DNA from: Anaerolineales bacterium UBA832 | GTDB lineage: Bacteria; Chloroflexota; Anaerolineae; Anaerolineales; UBA11657 | Length of the DNA: 23,381 nt | Assembly: GCA_002296125.1 (NCBI GenBank) | Contig: DBHI01000097.1 | Location: 1-23,381 of the forward strand | Direction of reading: 5' to 3' | Shown here: piece after piece, positions 8,191 through 16,557 of the stretch | Numbering within the stretch: the stretch's first letter is position 1 | How the letters are laid out: each line of letters begins with the position of its first letter | Position numbers and translations under genes: made by a program | Notes under the pieces: model-generated | Told to the model about the DNA's origin: nothing | Databases searched by the model: none | The model's input: the letters and a program-made list of their open reading frames with translations, nothing else

Positions 8191-9485
8191 TGGATATTGA
8201 TAACGAACACCAGGTTGATCAGTTTGCTAAAGGAAGTCTAAATGATTATTTGGATTACTTAAGTCATTTGGAAAATGAATTTAATGAGAAAGATAAGAAA
8301 TTTGTTGCTTTTGTGTCTGAAGATGGTAGGTTTGAGCGTTTGCGCAATGAAGCACAAGTTTTGTTTGAAAATTATCCAGATCCCCAGAAGAGACCATCTA
8401 TGTTTGGTTTGCTAGTTGGAGTTAAAGATATTTTTCATGTTAGTGAACATGAAACAAGAGCAGGAAGTCAACTTCCCCAGGAAGTGTTTCAAGTAGAAGA
8501 GGCTGAAAGTGTAAGGTTGTTAAAAGAAGCGGGTGCATTGATTATTGGAAAAACAGTTACTACAGAGTTTGCTTATTTTGCACCTGGTGCTACAAGAAAT
8601 CCACACAATGTTTATCATACTCCTGGTGGATCTAGTAGCGGATCGGCTGCAGCAGTTAGTCTGGATTTGTGTCATATTAGTTTAGGTACTCAAACTATTG
8701 GATCAATAACTCGTCCTGCATCTTTTTGTGGTGTTACAGGTTATAAGCCGTCGTATGATCGTATATCGCGTTTTGGAGTTATACCTTTGTCAAATTCACT
8801 AGATCATGTAGGTGTTTTCGCTAAGGATGTTTCATTAACATTGCTTGCTGCCAGTAATCTTGTTAATTCATGGAATAGTACTAATGCTAAATTAAATAAA
8901 GGTTCACTGACTCTTGGTATTCCTGAAGGACCTTATTTAAGTAAAGTTACAGACGAGGGGCGTGTTCAATTTCTCGCAACATGCAATAGACTTGCAGAAT
9001 CAGGTGTAAAAGTCAAACCCATTAATGTAATGAATGATTTTGATACTATAGTTGAAACACATAATTTGATAGTTGCTGCGGAAGTTGCAAATGTACACAA
9101 AGAATGGTTTAAACTCTATCAATCTATTTATCATGAAAAAACAGTAGATTTGATTTTACGTGGACAAGCAATATCTAGTGATGAATTACATGTAGCTCGA
9201 CAAAGCCGTCTTTTACTAAGAGAAAAACTGCAAAAAGCAATGTGTTTGCAACAGATAGATGCATGGGTTTCACCTGGAGCTCCAGGAGTTGCTCCTAAAG
9301 GATTGGCTAGTACAGGAGATCCAATTATGAATTTGCCGTGGACTCATAGTGGTTTGCCAACACTTGCTATACCTAGTGGTAATAATGAGGAAAATTTACC
9401 ATTTGGCCTGCAGTTAGCAGGTCGATTTGAAGAAGATGAGATGCTTTACGGTATAGCTATGGAGATAGAAAGATTATTAGCATGA
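8187..9485 (+). CDS. Amidase-signature family hydrolase
   Basis: A 432-residue amidase-signature enzyme; these hydrolyse carboxamides or ureido bonds with a Ser-cisSer-Lys triad. Lys80 sits in G-V-K-D, the serine-rich block G-G-S-S-S-G-S-A-A-A is at 147-156 and supplies the cis-serine, and Ser173 in I-G-S-I-T-R-P-A is the expected nucleophile. The following C-G-V-T-G-Y-K-P is typical. The G-T-Q-T variant in place of G-T-D-T-G is seen in many environmental amidases. In this operon a natural guess is hydrolysis of oxamate or another amide made by the neighbouring enzymes, but the family is too broad to assign a substrate. The start at 8187 overlaps the previous stop as ATGA. FdrA follows after 15 bp. 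Confidence 0.92.
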   Translation: MMDIDNEHQVDQFAKGSLNDYLDYLSHLENEFNEKDKKFVAFVSEDGRFERLRNEAQVLFENYPDPQKRPSMFGLLVGVKDIFHVSEHETRAGSQLPQEVFQVEEAESVRLLKEAGALIIGKTVTTEFAYFAPGATRNPHNVYHTPGGSSSGSAAAVSLDLCHISLGTQTIGSITRPASFCGVTGYKPSYDRISRFGVIPLSNSLDHVGVFAKDVSLTLLAASNLVNSWNSTNAKLNKGSLTLGIPEGPYLSKVTDEGRVQFLATCNRLAESGVKVKPINVMNDFDTIVETHNLIVAAEVANVHKEWFKLYQSIYHEKTVDLILRGQAISSDELHVARQSRLLLREKLQKAMCLQQIDAWVSPGAPGVAPKGLASTGDPIMNLPWTHSGLPTLAIPSGNNEENLPFGLQLAGRFEEDEMLYGIAMEIERLLA

Positions 9486-9500
9486 AAAGGATTTTGACTA

Positions 9501-11225
9501 ATGACACATATAGTTAATGAAGTTCGTTCAGGTACATATTACGACTCTGTAGTTTTAATGCAGCTACAGAAAAGTATACTCGCCTTAAAAGGAGTTCTTG
9601 ATGTTGGTGTAATGATGGGAACAGAAGCTAATAGAGATGTTTTAGAACAGAGCGGTTTGTTAACAGAAGACTCCAAATATGCTGCTGCAGAAGACTTAAT
9701 TATTGCTATAAAAGCTGAGAGTGCAGAAAAGGGTAAAGATGCTTTAGATAGTGTAGATATGATTATGAGTCAGCGTCAGTCTTCTCAAACTTCTCAAGAC
9801 TTTCGTCCAAGAAGTTTAATTACAGCTGTGAGAAGTTTGCCAGATGCTCGTTGGGTATTGATTTCTGTTCCAGGACGGTATGCGGTTGATGTAGCATTAG
9901 AAGCATTAGATTTGGGTAAAAATGTTTTTTTGTATAGTGATAATGTGTCTTTAGATGATGAAATATTGATAAAGAAATCATCTTTAGAAAAGGGTCTGTT
10001 AGTTATGGGACCTGATTGTGGTACTGCAGTCATTAATGGTGTGGGTTTTGGTTTTGCAAATGTGACTAAAATAGGTCCTGTAGGTGTAGTTGCTGCATCT
10101 GGTACTGGTTTACAGGCTTTAATTGTTAGTTTAGATGGTTTAGGTAGTGGTGTAAGTCATGCTTTTGGTACTGGCGGGAGAGATTTAAAAGACAAAGTTG
10201 GAGGAATAACATCGAAACAAGCGCTTTCATTGTTGGCTGGAGATAATGATACACAGGTCATAGTTTTAACATCTAAACCTTTGGCATCAGAAGTTGCTAT
10301 TGATTTGATACGTTTTATAAACACTTTGAATAAACCAGTAGTAGTGAATTTCTTAGGTTTTGTGCCACTTGTTACTCGTATAGGAAATGTTTTTTTTGCA
10401 AAGACTTTACATGAGGCATCAGATTTAGCAGTTAAATTGTCTAGTAATTTGGATTCTATAACAATGAATACTCCAGTTAGCAACAAAGAATTTGCTCCAA
10501 GTCAACGTTATGTTAGGTGTCTGTTTTCTGGAGGTACATTAGCTTATGAGACTTTGTTGGTATTAAATACTTTTGCTGAGGGTGTGTATTCAAATATTGC
10601 TATAAATAGTGATTACAAATTGCATGATGCATCGGTTAGCAAGGAACACACAGTGATAGATATGGGTGAAGACGAATACACATTAGGTCGATTACATCCA
10701 ATGATGGATTATGATTTGAGATTAAGGCGTTTGAGGCAAGAATCTGAAGATGAAGAGACGGCTGTTATATTATTAGATGTAGTATTAGGTCATGGCTCTC
10801 ATCCTAATCCTAGTGCCGAATTAGCACCAATGATTTCTGATGTGAAATCTGCAGCATTGTCAGAGGGAAGATATTTAGAAATAGTTGTTTTAGTTATTGG
10901 AACTGAGAATGATCCTCAAGAGTTGTCTGTTCAAATAGAATCTCTAAGGCGTGCTGGTGCTCATGTGGAAACTTGTACTGATAAAGCAGCTAGTTATGTT
11001 GGTAATATTATTATGGGCTTGAGTCCTTACTTGATCAATATCAAGTCCTTGGAAGGATCTGATATTGATCAAGTAACACAGGTATCTAGTATTATTAATG
11101 TTGGATTGGAATATTTTCATGAGAGTCTCATTCAACAAGGTGTACAATCTACCCATGTAGATTGGCAGCCGCCTGCTCAGGGAAATGAGAAACTCATGGA
11201 TATATTAGCCAAGATGAAATCATAA
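9501..11225 (+). CDS. fdrA: FdrA-like protein, probable oxamate carbamoyltransferase subunit AllF
   Basis: A 574-residue protein of the FdrA family, which resembles the alpha subunit of succinyl-CoA synthetase but lacks a partner of that pathway here. Visible features are a Rossmann-type stretch with G-K-N-V-F-L-Y-S-D, V-M-G-P-D-C-G-T-A, A-A-S-G-T-G-L-Q, and the FdrA hallmark S-H-A-F-G-T-G-G-R-D-L. The second half has D-V-V-L-G-H-G-S-H-P-N-P, resembling the second ligase-like domain. In E. coli, FdrA, YlbE and YlbF (renamed AllF, AllG, AllH) are assigned to oxamate carbamoyltransferase. That enzyme converts oxalurate and phosphate to oxamate and carbamoyl phosphate in anaerobic allantoin use. 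DUF1116 follows directly and DUF2877 comes two genes later, so the full trio is present. The exact substrate here remains inference. Confidence 0.88.
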   Translation: MTHIVNEVRSGTYYDSVVLMQLQKSILALKGVLDVGVMMGTEANRDVLEQSGLLTEDSKYAAAEDLIIAIKAESAEKGKDALDSVDMIMSQRQSSQTSQDFRPRSLITAVRSLPDARWVLISVPGRYAVDVALEALDLGKNVFLYSDNVSLDDEILIKKSSLEKGLLVMGPDCGTAVINGVGFGFANVTKIGPVGVVAASGTGLQALIVSLDGLGSGVSHAFGTGGRDLKDKVGGITSKQALSLLAGDNDTQVIVLTSKPLASEVAIDLIRFINTLNKPVVVNFLGFVPLVTRIGNVFFAKTLHEASDLAVKLSSNLDSITMNTPVSNKEFAPSQRYVRCLFSGGTLAYETLLVLNTFAEGVYSNIAINSDYKLHDASVSKEHTVIDMGEDEYTLGRLHPMMDYDLRLRRLRQESEDEETAVILLDVVLGHGSHPNPSAELAPMISDVKSAALSEGRYLEIVVLVIGTENDPQELSVQIESLRRAGAHVETCTDKAASYVGNIIMGLSPYLINIKSLEGSDIDQVTQVSSIINVGLEYFHESLIQQGVQSTHVDWQPPAQGNEKLMDILAKMKS

Positions 11226-11226
11226 T

Positions 11227-11233
11227 GGGAGGG
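11227..11233 (+). promoter_or_regulatory. Strong ribosome binding site for the TTG start of the DUF1116 gene
   Basis: GGGAGGG lies directly after the fdrA stop and four bases before TTG 11238. It is the main support for this non-ATG start. Confidence 0.6.
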
Positions 11234-11237
11234 TGTT

Positions 11238-12497
11238 TTGGATAAAATTAACATTGAAAAATCTAATGCTTTAGCAGTGGATAAGATGATGTCTGCTCGT
11301 CCAATTCTCGTTGGTGTTGGTCGGGCTAGTGACCTTATTCCTAATATGCAAGCGAATTTGATACTTCATGCAGGTCCTCCAATAACCTGGGAAAAAATGT
11401 CAGGGCCAATGAAAGGTGCCGTAATAGGTGGGATAATCTTTGAGAATTTAGCAAAAAATGAAGAAGATGCTATTAGTATGATAGAAGGTGGTGAGATTGA
11501 ATTTGCTCCTTGTCATGAATTTGATAGTGTTGGTCCCATGGCAGGTGTTACTACTGCTTCAATGCAAATTTATGAAATAGTAAACAGCACTGATGGTAAC
11601 AAAGCATATAGTAATTTAAATGAAGGATATGGAAAAGTTCTTAGATATGGTGCATATAGTGAAGATGTAATAAAAAAATTGCGTTGGATGAATGAAGAAG
11701 TAGCTCCCGTAATTGCAGATGCTTTGGCTAGTAGTGACCATGGAATAGATATTAGACAGTTATTGTCGGAAGCATTGCATATGGGTGATGAGGGACACAA
11801 TCGCAATAAGGCAGGTTCAATATTATATACAGCTAAATTGGCTCCACTAATTGCAAAACATTGTGATAATAGCAGTATTGCATCAGACGTGCTTCAATTC
11901 TTAGCGGATAATGCTCTTAGTGTATTGAATCCAGTTATGGCTGGATGCAAAGCTATGGCCGATGCAGCTCATGGTATTGAAGGTAGCACAATAATGACTG
12001 TTATGGCTAGAAATGGAACTGAATTAGGAGTGCGCATAAGTGGTTTAGGAGATAGGTGGTTTACTGGGCCAGTTGGACAACCAGTAGGGTTATATTTTCC
12101 TGGATTTACTTCCGATGATGCTAGCGGTGACATAGGAGACAGTACTATTACAGAGACTGTAGGTATTGGTGGGTTTGCCATGGCATCGGCACCAGCTATA
12201 GTTACTTTTGTGAGTGGAACTCCTCAGGATGCATTGAACGCTACTATGGAAATGTATGAGATTACTGTATCTGAGCACAAACATTTTACTATACCTGCTT
12301 TAGATTTTCGGGGAACACCAGTGGGAGTTGATATAAGAAAAGTAGTAGAGTTAGGAATAACTCCGCGGATTAATACTGGAATTGCACATAAAGATGCTGG
12401 AGTTGGTCAAGTAGGAGCTGGGTTAGTACGGCCGCCTATGAGTGTCTTTGAAGAGTCGTTAGTTGCTTTTGCTGAGCATTATGGTATTTTGGATTGA
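11238..12497 (+). CDS. allG: DUF1116 protein (YlbE/AllG), probable oxamate carbamoyltransferase subunit
   Basis: A 419-residue DUF1116 protein, about the same size as E. coli YlbE. Family blocks visible are G-P-P-I-T-W-E-x-M-S-G-P-M near residue 47, C-H-E-F-D-S-V-G-P-M-A-G-V near residue 93, and M-G-D-E-G-H-N-R-N near residue 182. Also present are N-G-T-E-L-G-V-R and a glycine-rich C-terminal run ending in G-A-G-L-V-R-P-P. YlbE (AllG) is one of three proteins assigned to oxamate carbamoyltransferase in E. coli, although the role of each subunit is not clear to me. The start is TTG with a strong GGGAGGG site; no in-frame ATG lies close by. It follows fdrA by 12 bp. Confidence 0.9.
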   Translation: MDKINIEKSNALAVDKMMSARPILVGVGRASDLIPNMQANLILHAGPPITWEKMSGPMKGAVIGGIIFENLAKNEEDAISMIEGGEIEFAPCHEFDSVGPMAGVTTASMQIYEIVNSTDGNKAYSNLNEGYGKVLRYGAYSEDVIKKLRWMNEEVAPVIADALASSDHGIDIRQLLSEALHMGDEGHNRNKAGSILYTAKLAPLIAKHCDNSSIASDVLQFLADNALSVLNPVMAGCKAMADAAHGIEGSTIMTVMARNGTELGVRISGLGDRWFTGPVGQPVGLYFPGFTSDDASGDIGDSTITETVGIGGFAMASAPAIVTFVSGTPQDALNATMEMYEITVSEHKHFTIPALDFRGTPVGVDIRKVVELGITPRINTGIAHKDAGVGQVGAGLVRPPMSVFEESLVAFAEHYGILD

Positions 12498-12524
12498 TAT
12501 TCATTAGTAAGTATATTTGCTGAC

Positions 12525-12530
12525 AAGGAG
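12525..12530 (+). promoter_or_regulatory. Ribosome binding site choosing between GTG and ATG for the double cyclase
   Basis: AAGGAG ends six bases before ATG 12537 but only three before the in-frame GTG 12534. The ATG has the better spacing. Confidence 0.6.
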
Positions 12531-12536
12531 AATGTG

Positions 12537-14201
12537 ATGGGTAATGACAAAAAAATTAGTTTGATGAATAATGCTAATTGGTTTGACTTAAATCAAGCAA
12601 TGAGTATTGATACACCACCTTGGCCAGGTGAATTGCCTTTGCAGGTGCAGTTTTTCAAGAGATTGACAGGATCGTATATTGGTGGTCAGGGTGCTAATGG
12701 TCAATTAATTGAGTGGAGTAATAATACTGGTACACATCTGGTGGGACCTCGAGCCTTTAATTCTGGACAAAAGGCCATTGCGGATATTCCATTAACAGAT
12801 CTTTGTGGTGAAGCTGTTGTGGTTGACATTTCCGAAGAAGTATCGGATTACAGTTTATATACACCGGAAATGATTACTAGTAGGGTGGAAGTAAAGCAAG
12901 GCGATATATTAATTATTAATACTGGTTATCATAAATATGGTTGGGATCAACCGGATGTGTACAATAAGGAAGCACAAGGTGGAATAGAAAACAAAGAGTT
13001 CGGATATTATCTGCGACATCCTGGTCCAAGTCCAGAATTTTTTGATTGGGCAATTAAAATGGAATTGAAGCTAATTGGAGTGGACTGTGGGTGTGCTGAA
13101 CATCCCATGAACACTAATTTGCGCTATATGCATGAGCGTGAATTTGCTAAGGCGGATGCTAAGATGAAGGATACTTATGGTAAAGCTTGGGATGAATTAT
13201 TTCCACAAGATTGGTATTATGAATTGACTCATATTACTATGCCTAAATCCGGTCTTTTGCTTGCAGAATCATTAGGTGGACAAATAAATGAAATTGGTAA
13301 TCAGAGAGTTTGGATAATGGTACAGCCATTACCATTTATGGAGGTAGAATCAGCTTGGTGTCGTGTGGTTGCTTTATCTGCTCCTGAAGGAATGGAATCA
13401 TCGAGTTTTTTTGAGATGATGGCTAGTACAGAAATGCTAGATATGACTTTACCGTTTAGTGTTCAGACTCCCCAGTGGGCTAATTATATTCCTTTAAGTA
13501 TTGATTATACCAAACGAGTTGGCGGTCAATATTTTGGTATGGGTCGTAATAATGCTAATTGTAGAGCAAGTTTTCATTTAGCTACACACATGGATGGCGA
13601 AAAACATTTCAGTATAAGTGGTAGGAGCATAGGAGAAACACCTCTTGATTATTGGGTAGGACCAGGGGCATTGGCTGATATTTCAGATAAAGTTAGTGAT
13701 TCTAGTGTTTATACTCCAGAGATGATAGAAGAAGTGGTTGATGTTCAAGAGAATGATATTTTGATTATTAAGACAGGATATTATAAATATGGTTGGAATA
13801 GCTCTGATTCAAATGAGTTTCGATATATGATTAAACATCCTGGTCCATCTCCTGATTTTGCTGATTGGTGTGTTGACAAGAAAATCAAATGGTTAGGTAT
13901 AGATTGTGTTGCTATGGAGCATCCTATGAACACTATACAAAGAGTTTTTCATCCAAAAACATTTGAAGAAGCTGAAAACAAATTACATGATCAATATGGA
14001 AAAGATTGGGATGAAATGTATCCTTTGGACCAGTATTATCAAGATATGCATTTGAATTTATTTCCAAAGGGCATAGTCCATGCAGAAAATTTGGGTGGAG
14101 ATTTGGCTCATATGGAAAGCGGACGATATTTCATAGGGTGTTTTGTTCAGAAAGGTATGGAATTAGCCTCATGTTGGGGGCGCTTTGTAGCATACAGATA
14201 A
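12537..14201 (+). CDS. Tandem-duplicated cyclase-family metal hydrolase with one degenerate site
   Basis: A 554-residue protein made of two copies of the cyclase / kynurenine-formamidase-like fold (usually 200-280 residues). Both halves share Y-T-P-E-M-I, D-I-L-I-I-x-T-G-Y-x-K-Y-G-W, H-P-G-P-S-P and E-H-P-M-N-T. The C-terminal half keeps the metal motif: His347, His351, Asp353, His357, then His and Glu spaced 12 apart (M-H-L-N-L...H-A-E-N), as in the di-zinc site of KynB. In the N-terminal half the motif reads N-T-G-T-H-L-V-G-P-R-A from residue 63. Only His67 and the later His/Glu pair remain, so this copy is probably inactive or structural. The family hydrolyses ring amides, formamides and isatin, so ring opening or amide cleavage of a heterocycle intermediate is likely. 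The exact substrate is unknown. Confidence 0.88.
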   Translation: MGNDKKISLMNNANWFDLNQAMSIDTPPWPGELPLQVQFFKRLTGSYIGGQGANGQLIEWSNNTGTHLVGPRAFNSGQKAIADIPLTDLCGEAVVVDISEEVSDYSLYTPEMITSRVEVKQGDILIINTGYHKYGWDQPDVYNKEAQGGIENKEFGYYLRHPGPSPEFFDWAIKMELKLIGVDCGCAEHPMNTNLRYMHEREFAKADAKMKDTYGKAWDELFPQDWYYELTHITMPKSGLLLAESLGGQINEIGNQRVWIMVQPLPFMEVESAWCRVVALSAPEGMESSSFFEMMASTEMLDMTLPFSVQTPQWANYIPLSIDYTKRVGGQYFGMGRNNANCRASFHLATHMDGEKHFSISGRSIGETPLDYWVGPGALADISDKVSDSSVYTPEMIEEVVDVQENDILIIKTGYYKYGWNSSDSNEFRYMIKHPGPSPDFADWCVDKKIKWLGIDCVAMEHPMNTIQRVFHPKTFEEAENKLHDQYGKDWDEMYPLDQYYQDMHLNLFPKGIVHAENLGGDLAHMESGRYFIGCFVQKGMELASCWGRFVAYR

Positions 14202-14216
14202 ATTTAATGGGGAAGA

Positions 14217-16556
14217 ATGAAAGAACGTCAATTTTTTGGTAAATCTATAGTACGTAATGAAGATCCACAGTTATTAACTGGGCAGGCATTGTTTGTCGAC
14301 GATGTAAATCTGCCGGATATGGTGCATGCTGCATTTGTTAGGAGCACATATGCACATGCTAAAATAGTTAAGATTGATGTGTCAACTGCGTTAAATCGCG
14401 AAGGTGTTGTGGCAGTATATACAGCTGAAGATTTAGGGAATTATTGGCAACCTGGCCCATTGTTGGTACAACCTCCTCCTATTAAAAACTTGATATTTAA
14501 TGAGCGAACACAAGTTCCATTAGCTAAATATAAAGTTAGATTTGTTGGTGAACCAGTAGTAATGGTGTTGGCGGAAAACCGTTATATTGCTGAGGATGCC
14601 TTGATGGATGTATATGTTGAATATGAACCGCTATCAGTTGTTGCTGACTTAGCAACTGCTTTGGATGAAAATGCAGGATTGGTGCATGATGATTTGGATA
14701 CCAATTTGTGTGCTCATGTCGTGCAGACGAAAGGAGATTATGAGTTGGTTAAAAGTGAAGCAAATTGTGTGATCAAAAAGGATTTTATCTATGATCATGG
14801 TGCTGCAGCAGCAATGGAAAATCGTGGTGTTGTGGCAAGTTGGGATAGGAGGGCACAGAGACTTACAGTATGGGATACAACACAGGCTCCTATTCCAATT
14901 AGAAATGGACTTGCTAGCATGTTAAATCTTTCAGAACACCAAGTTAGAGTCATTGCACCATTTATTGGTGGTGGATTTGGTCCTAAAATTATGATGTTTT
15001 ATCAAGAAGAAGTCTTGATACCTTGGGTCTCTATGCAAATTAATCGACCGGTTAAATGGATAGAAGATCGTTCAGAAAACTTTTATGCTACAACCCAAGA
15101 ACGAAGTCAAATTCATACGGCTGAAATTGCTTTAGATGAAAAAGGAATAATTTTAGGTGTTTCGGATAAGTTTTTGCATGATGCTGGTGCTTATGCACCT
15201 TACGGTTTAACGGTACCAATTAATAGTCAATGTACTTTATTAGGTCCTTATCACATACCTAATTATTATAGTGAGTTTAGTGCGGTATTTACCAACTTTC
15301 CTATTGTGACTCCATATCGTGGTGCTGGTAGACAGCATGGAGTTTTTGTTATCGAAAGACTGTTAGATATGGGCGCGCGTAAATTAGGAATTGATAGAGC
15401 AGAAATACGCTTTAGGAATTTTATCAAACCAGATCAATTCCCATATGATAATCAAATCATTTATCAGGACTTTGCACCTTTGGTTTATGATAGTGGAAAC
15501 TATGCTCCTGCTATGAATAAGGCGTTGGATTTAATAGAGTATGATAATTTTGTTAATAATATTCAGCCGCAAATGAAATCAGAAGGTCGTTATGTAGGCT
15601 TAGGTATTGTTGCATATGTAGAAGGAACTGGCATTGGGCCATATGAAGGAGCCAGAGTCCAGGTCCAATCAGGAGGTAAAGTTACTGCTGTAACTGGAGT
15701 TGGTACTCAGGGGCAGGGACATTTTACTAGCTTTGCCCAGATAGTTGCTGATCAACTGGGAGTAGAAGTGACAGATGTTGATATTGTTACAGGTGATACA
15801 GATCAATTTTATTGGGGTGCAGGCACATTTGCTAGTAGAGGGGCAGTAGTAGCTGGTAATGCGTTTAATGAAGCTGCTCGTGATGTACGTGCTAAGGCTT
15901 TGAAAATGGCTACAGAGGCGCTTAATGCAGAAGAGGAAATTGTTGAGCTAGTTGATGGTGTAGCACGAGTGCAATCAGACCACAGTAGAAGTATTAGTCT
16001 TGGTGATTTAGCGTCTAGAGCAAATCCAATGCGTGGAGCTGTAAAACCAGGAACTGAACCTGGTTTAGAAGCAACCAATTATTTTGGTCCTGAAAGAGGA
16101 GCTACTGCAAATGGGGTACATGCCATGATAGTTGAAGTTGATCCCGAAACTATGTTGTTGGATATTAAGAAGTATATTGTTGTACATGATTGTGGTGAAG
16201 TTATAAATCCGTTGATTTTAGCTGGACAGATACAAGGTGGAGTCGCACAGGGTATAGGGAATGCCTTTTATGAGAAATTGCTGTTTGATGAAAATGGTCA
16301 ATTGTTGAATGCTTCATTTATGGATTATCTTCTACCTACTTCATTAGATGTTCCAAACATAGAAGCAGATCATGTTACAACACCATCACCATTAAATCCT
16401 TTAGGGATCAAAGGAGCAGGTGAAGCTGGTGCTATACCAGTTGGGCCTTTGTTTGCACAAGCAATTGAAGATGCTATCTTTGATGTAGACTTTGAAATTT
16501 CTGAAATACCATTAAGTCCTAGTTTGTTGTGGGAGATTGTTCAATCGGCCAAATAG
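14217..16556 (+). CDS. Molybdenum hydroxylase large catalytic subunit, CoxL/XdhA-like
   Basis: A 779-residue molybdenum-cofactor subunit of the xanthine dehydrogenase family. The N-terminal a/b-hammerhead domain (about residues 15-130) is followed by two cofactor-binding domains. Visible motifs are G-G-G-F-G-P-K, H-D-A-G-A-Y, T-P-Y-R-G-A-G-R (365-372), the G-T-Q-G-Q-G-H loop, and G-A-G-E-A-G with Glu736 at the position of the universal catalytic glutamate. The active-site loop is Y-R-G-A-G-R, not the A-Y-R-C-S-F-R of true aerobic CO dehydrogenase, so CO oxidation is unlikely. Hydroxylation of a purine, pyrimidine or other N-heterocycle is more plausible. Its FAD and 2Fe-2S partners are encoded at 6840-8190. 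The ATG follows GGGGAAG and lies 15 bp after the double cyclase. Confidence 0.93.
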   Translation: MKERQFFGKSIVRNEDPQLLTGQALFVDDVNLPDMVHAAFVRSTYAHAKIVKIDVSTALNREGVVAVYTAEDLGNYWQPGPLLVQPPPIKNLIFNERTQVPLAKYKVRFVGEPVVMVLAENRYIAEDALMDVYVEYEPLSVVADLATALDENAGLVHDDLDTNLCAHVVQTKGDYELVKSEANCVIKKDFIYDHGAAAAMENRGVVASWDRRAQRLTVWDTTQAPIPIRNGLASMLNLSEHQVRVIAPFIGGGFGPKIMMFYQEEVLIPWVSMQINRPVKWIEDRSENFYATTQERSQIHTAEIALDEKGIILGVSDKFLHDAGAYAPYGLTVPINSQCTLLGPYHIPNYYSEFSAVFTNFPIVTPYRGAGRQHGVFVIERLLDMGARKLGIDRAEIRFRNFIKPDQFPYDNQIIYQDFAPLVYDSGNYAPAMNKALDLIEYDNFVNNIQPQMKSEGRYVGLGIVAYVEGTGIGPYEGARVQVQSGGKVTAVTGVGTQGQGHFTSFAQIVADQLGVEVTDVDIVTGDTDQFYWGAGTFASRGAVVAGNAFNEAARDVRAKALKMATEALNAEEEIVELVDGVARVQSDHSRSISLGDLASRANPMRGAVKPGTEPGLEATNYFGPERGATANGVHAMIVEVDPETMLLDIKKYIVVHDCGEVINPLILAGQIQGGVAQGIGNAFYEKLLFDENGQLLNASFMDYLLPTSLDVPNIEADHVTTPSPLNPLGIKGAGEAGAIPVGPLFAQAIEDAIFDVDFEISEIPLSPSLLWEIVQSAK

Positions 16557-16557
16557 T

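Noticed and set aside
9501..11225. Succinyl-CoA synthetase alpha subunit
   Set aside because: It is longer than that subunit, lacks a beta-subunit partner, and has the FdrA-type S-H-A-x-G-T-G-G-R-D-L block with DUF1116 and DUF2877 neighbours.
14217..16556. CO dehydrogenase large subunit
   Set aside because: The diagnostic cysteine loop of form I CoxL is absent.
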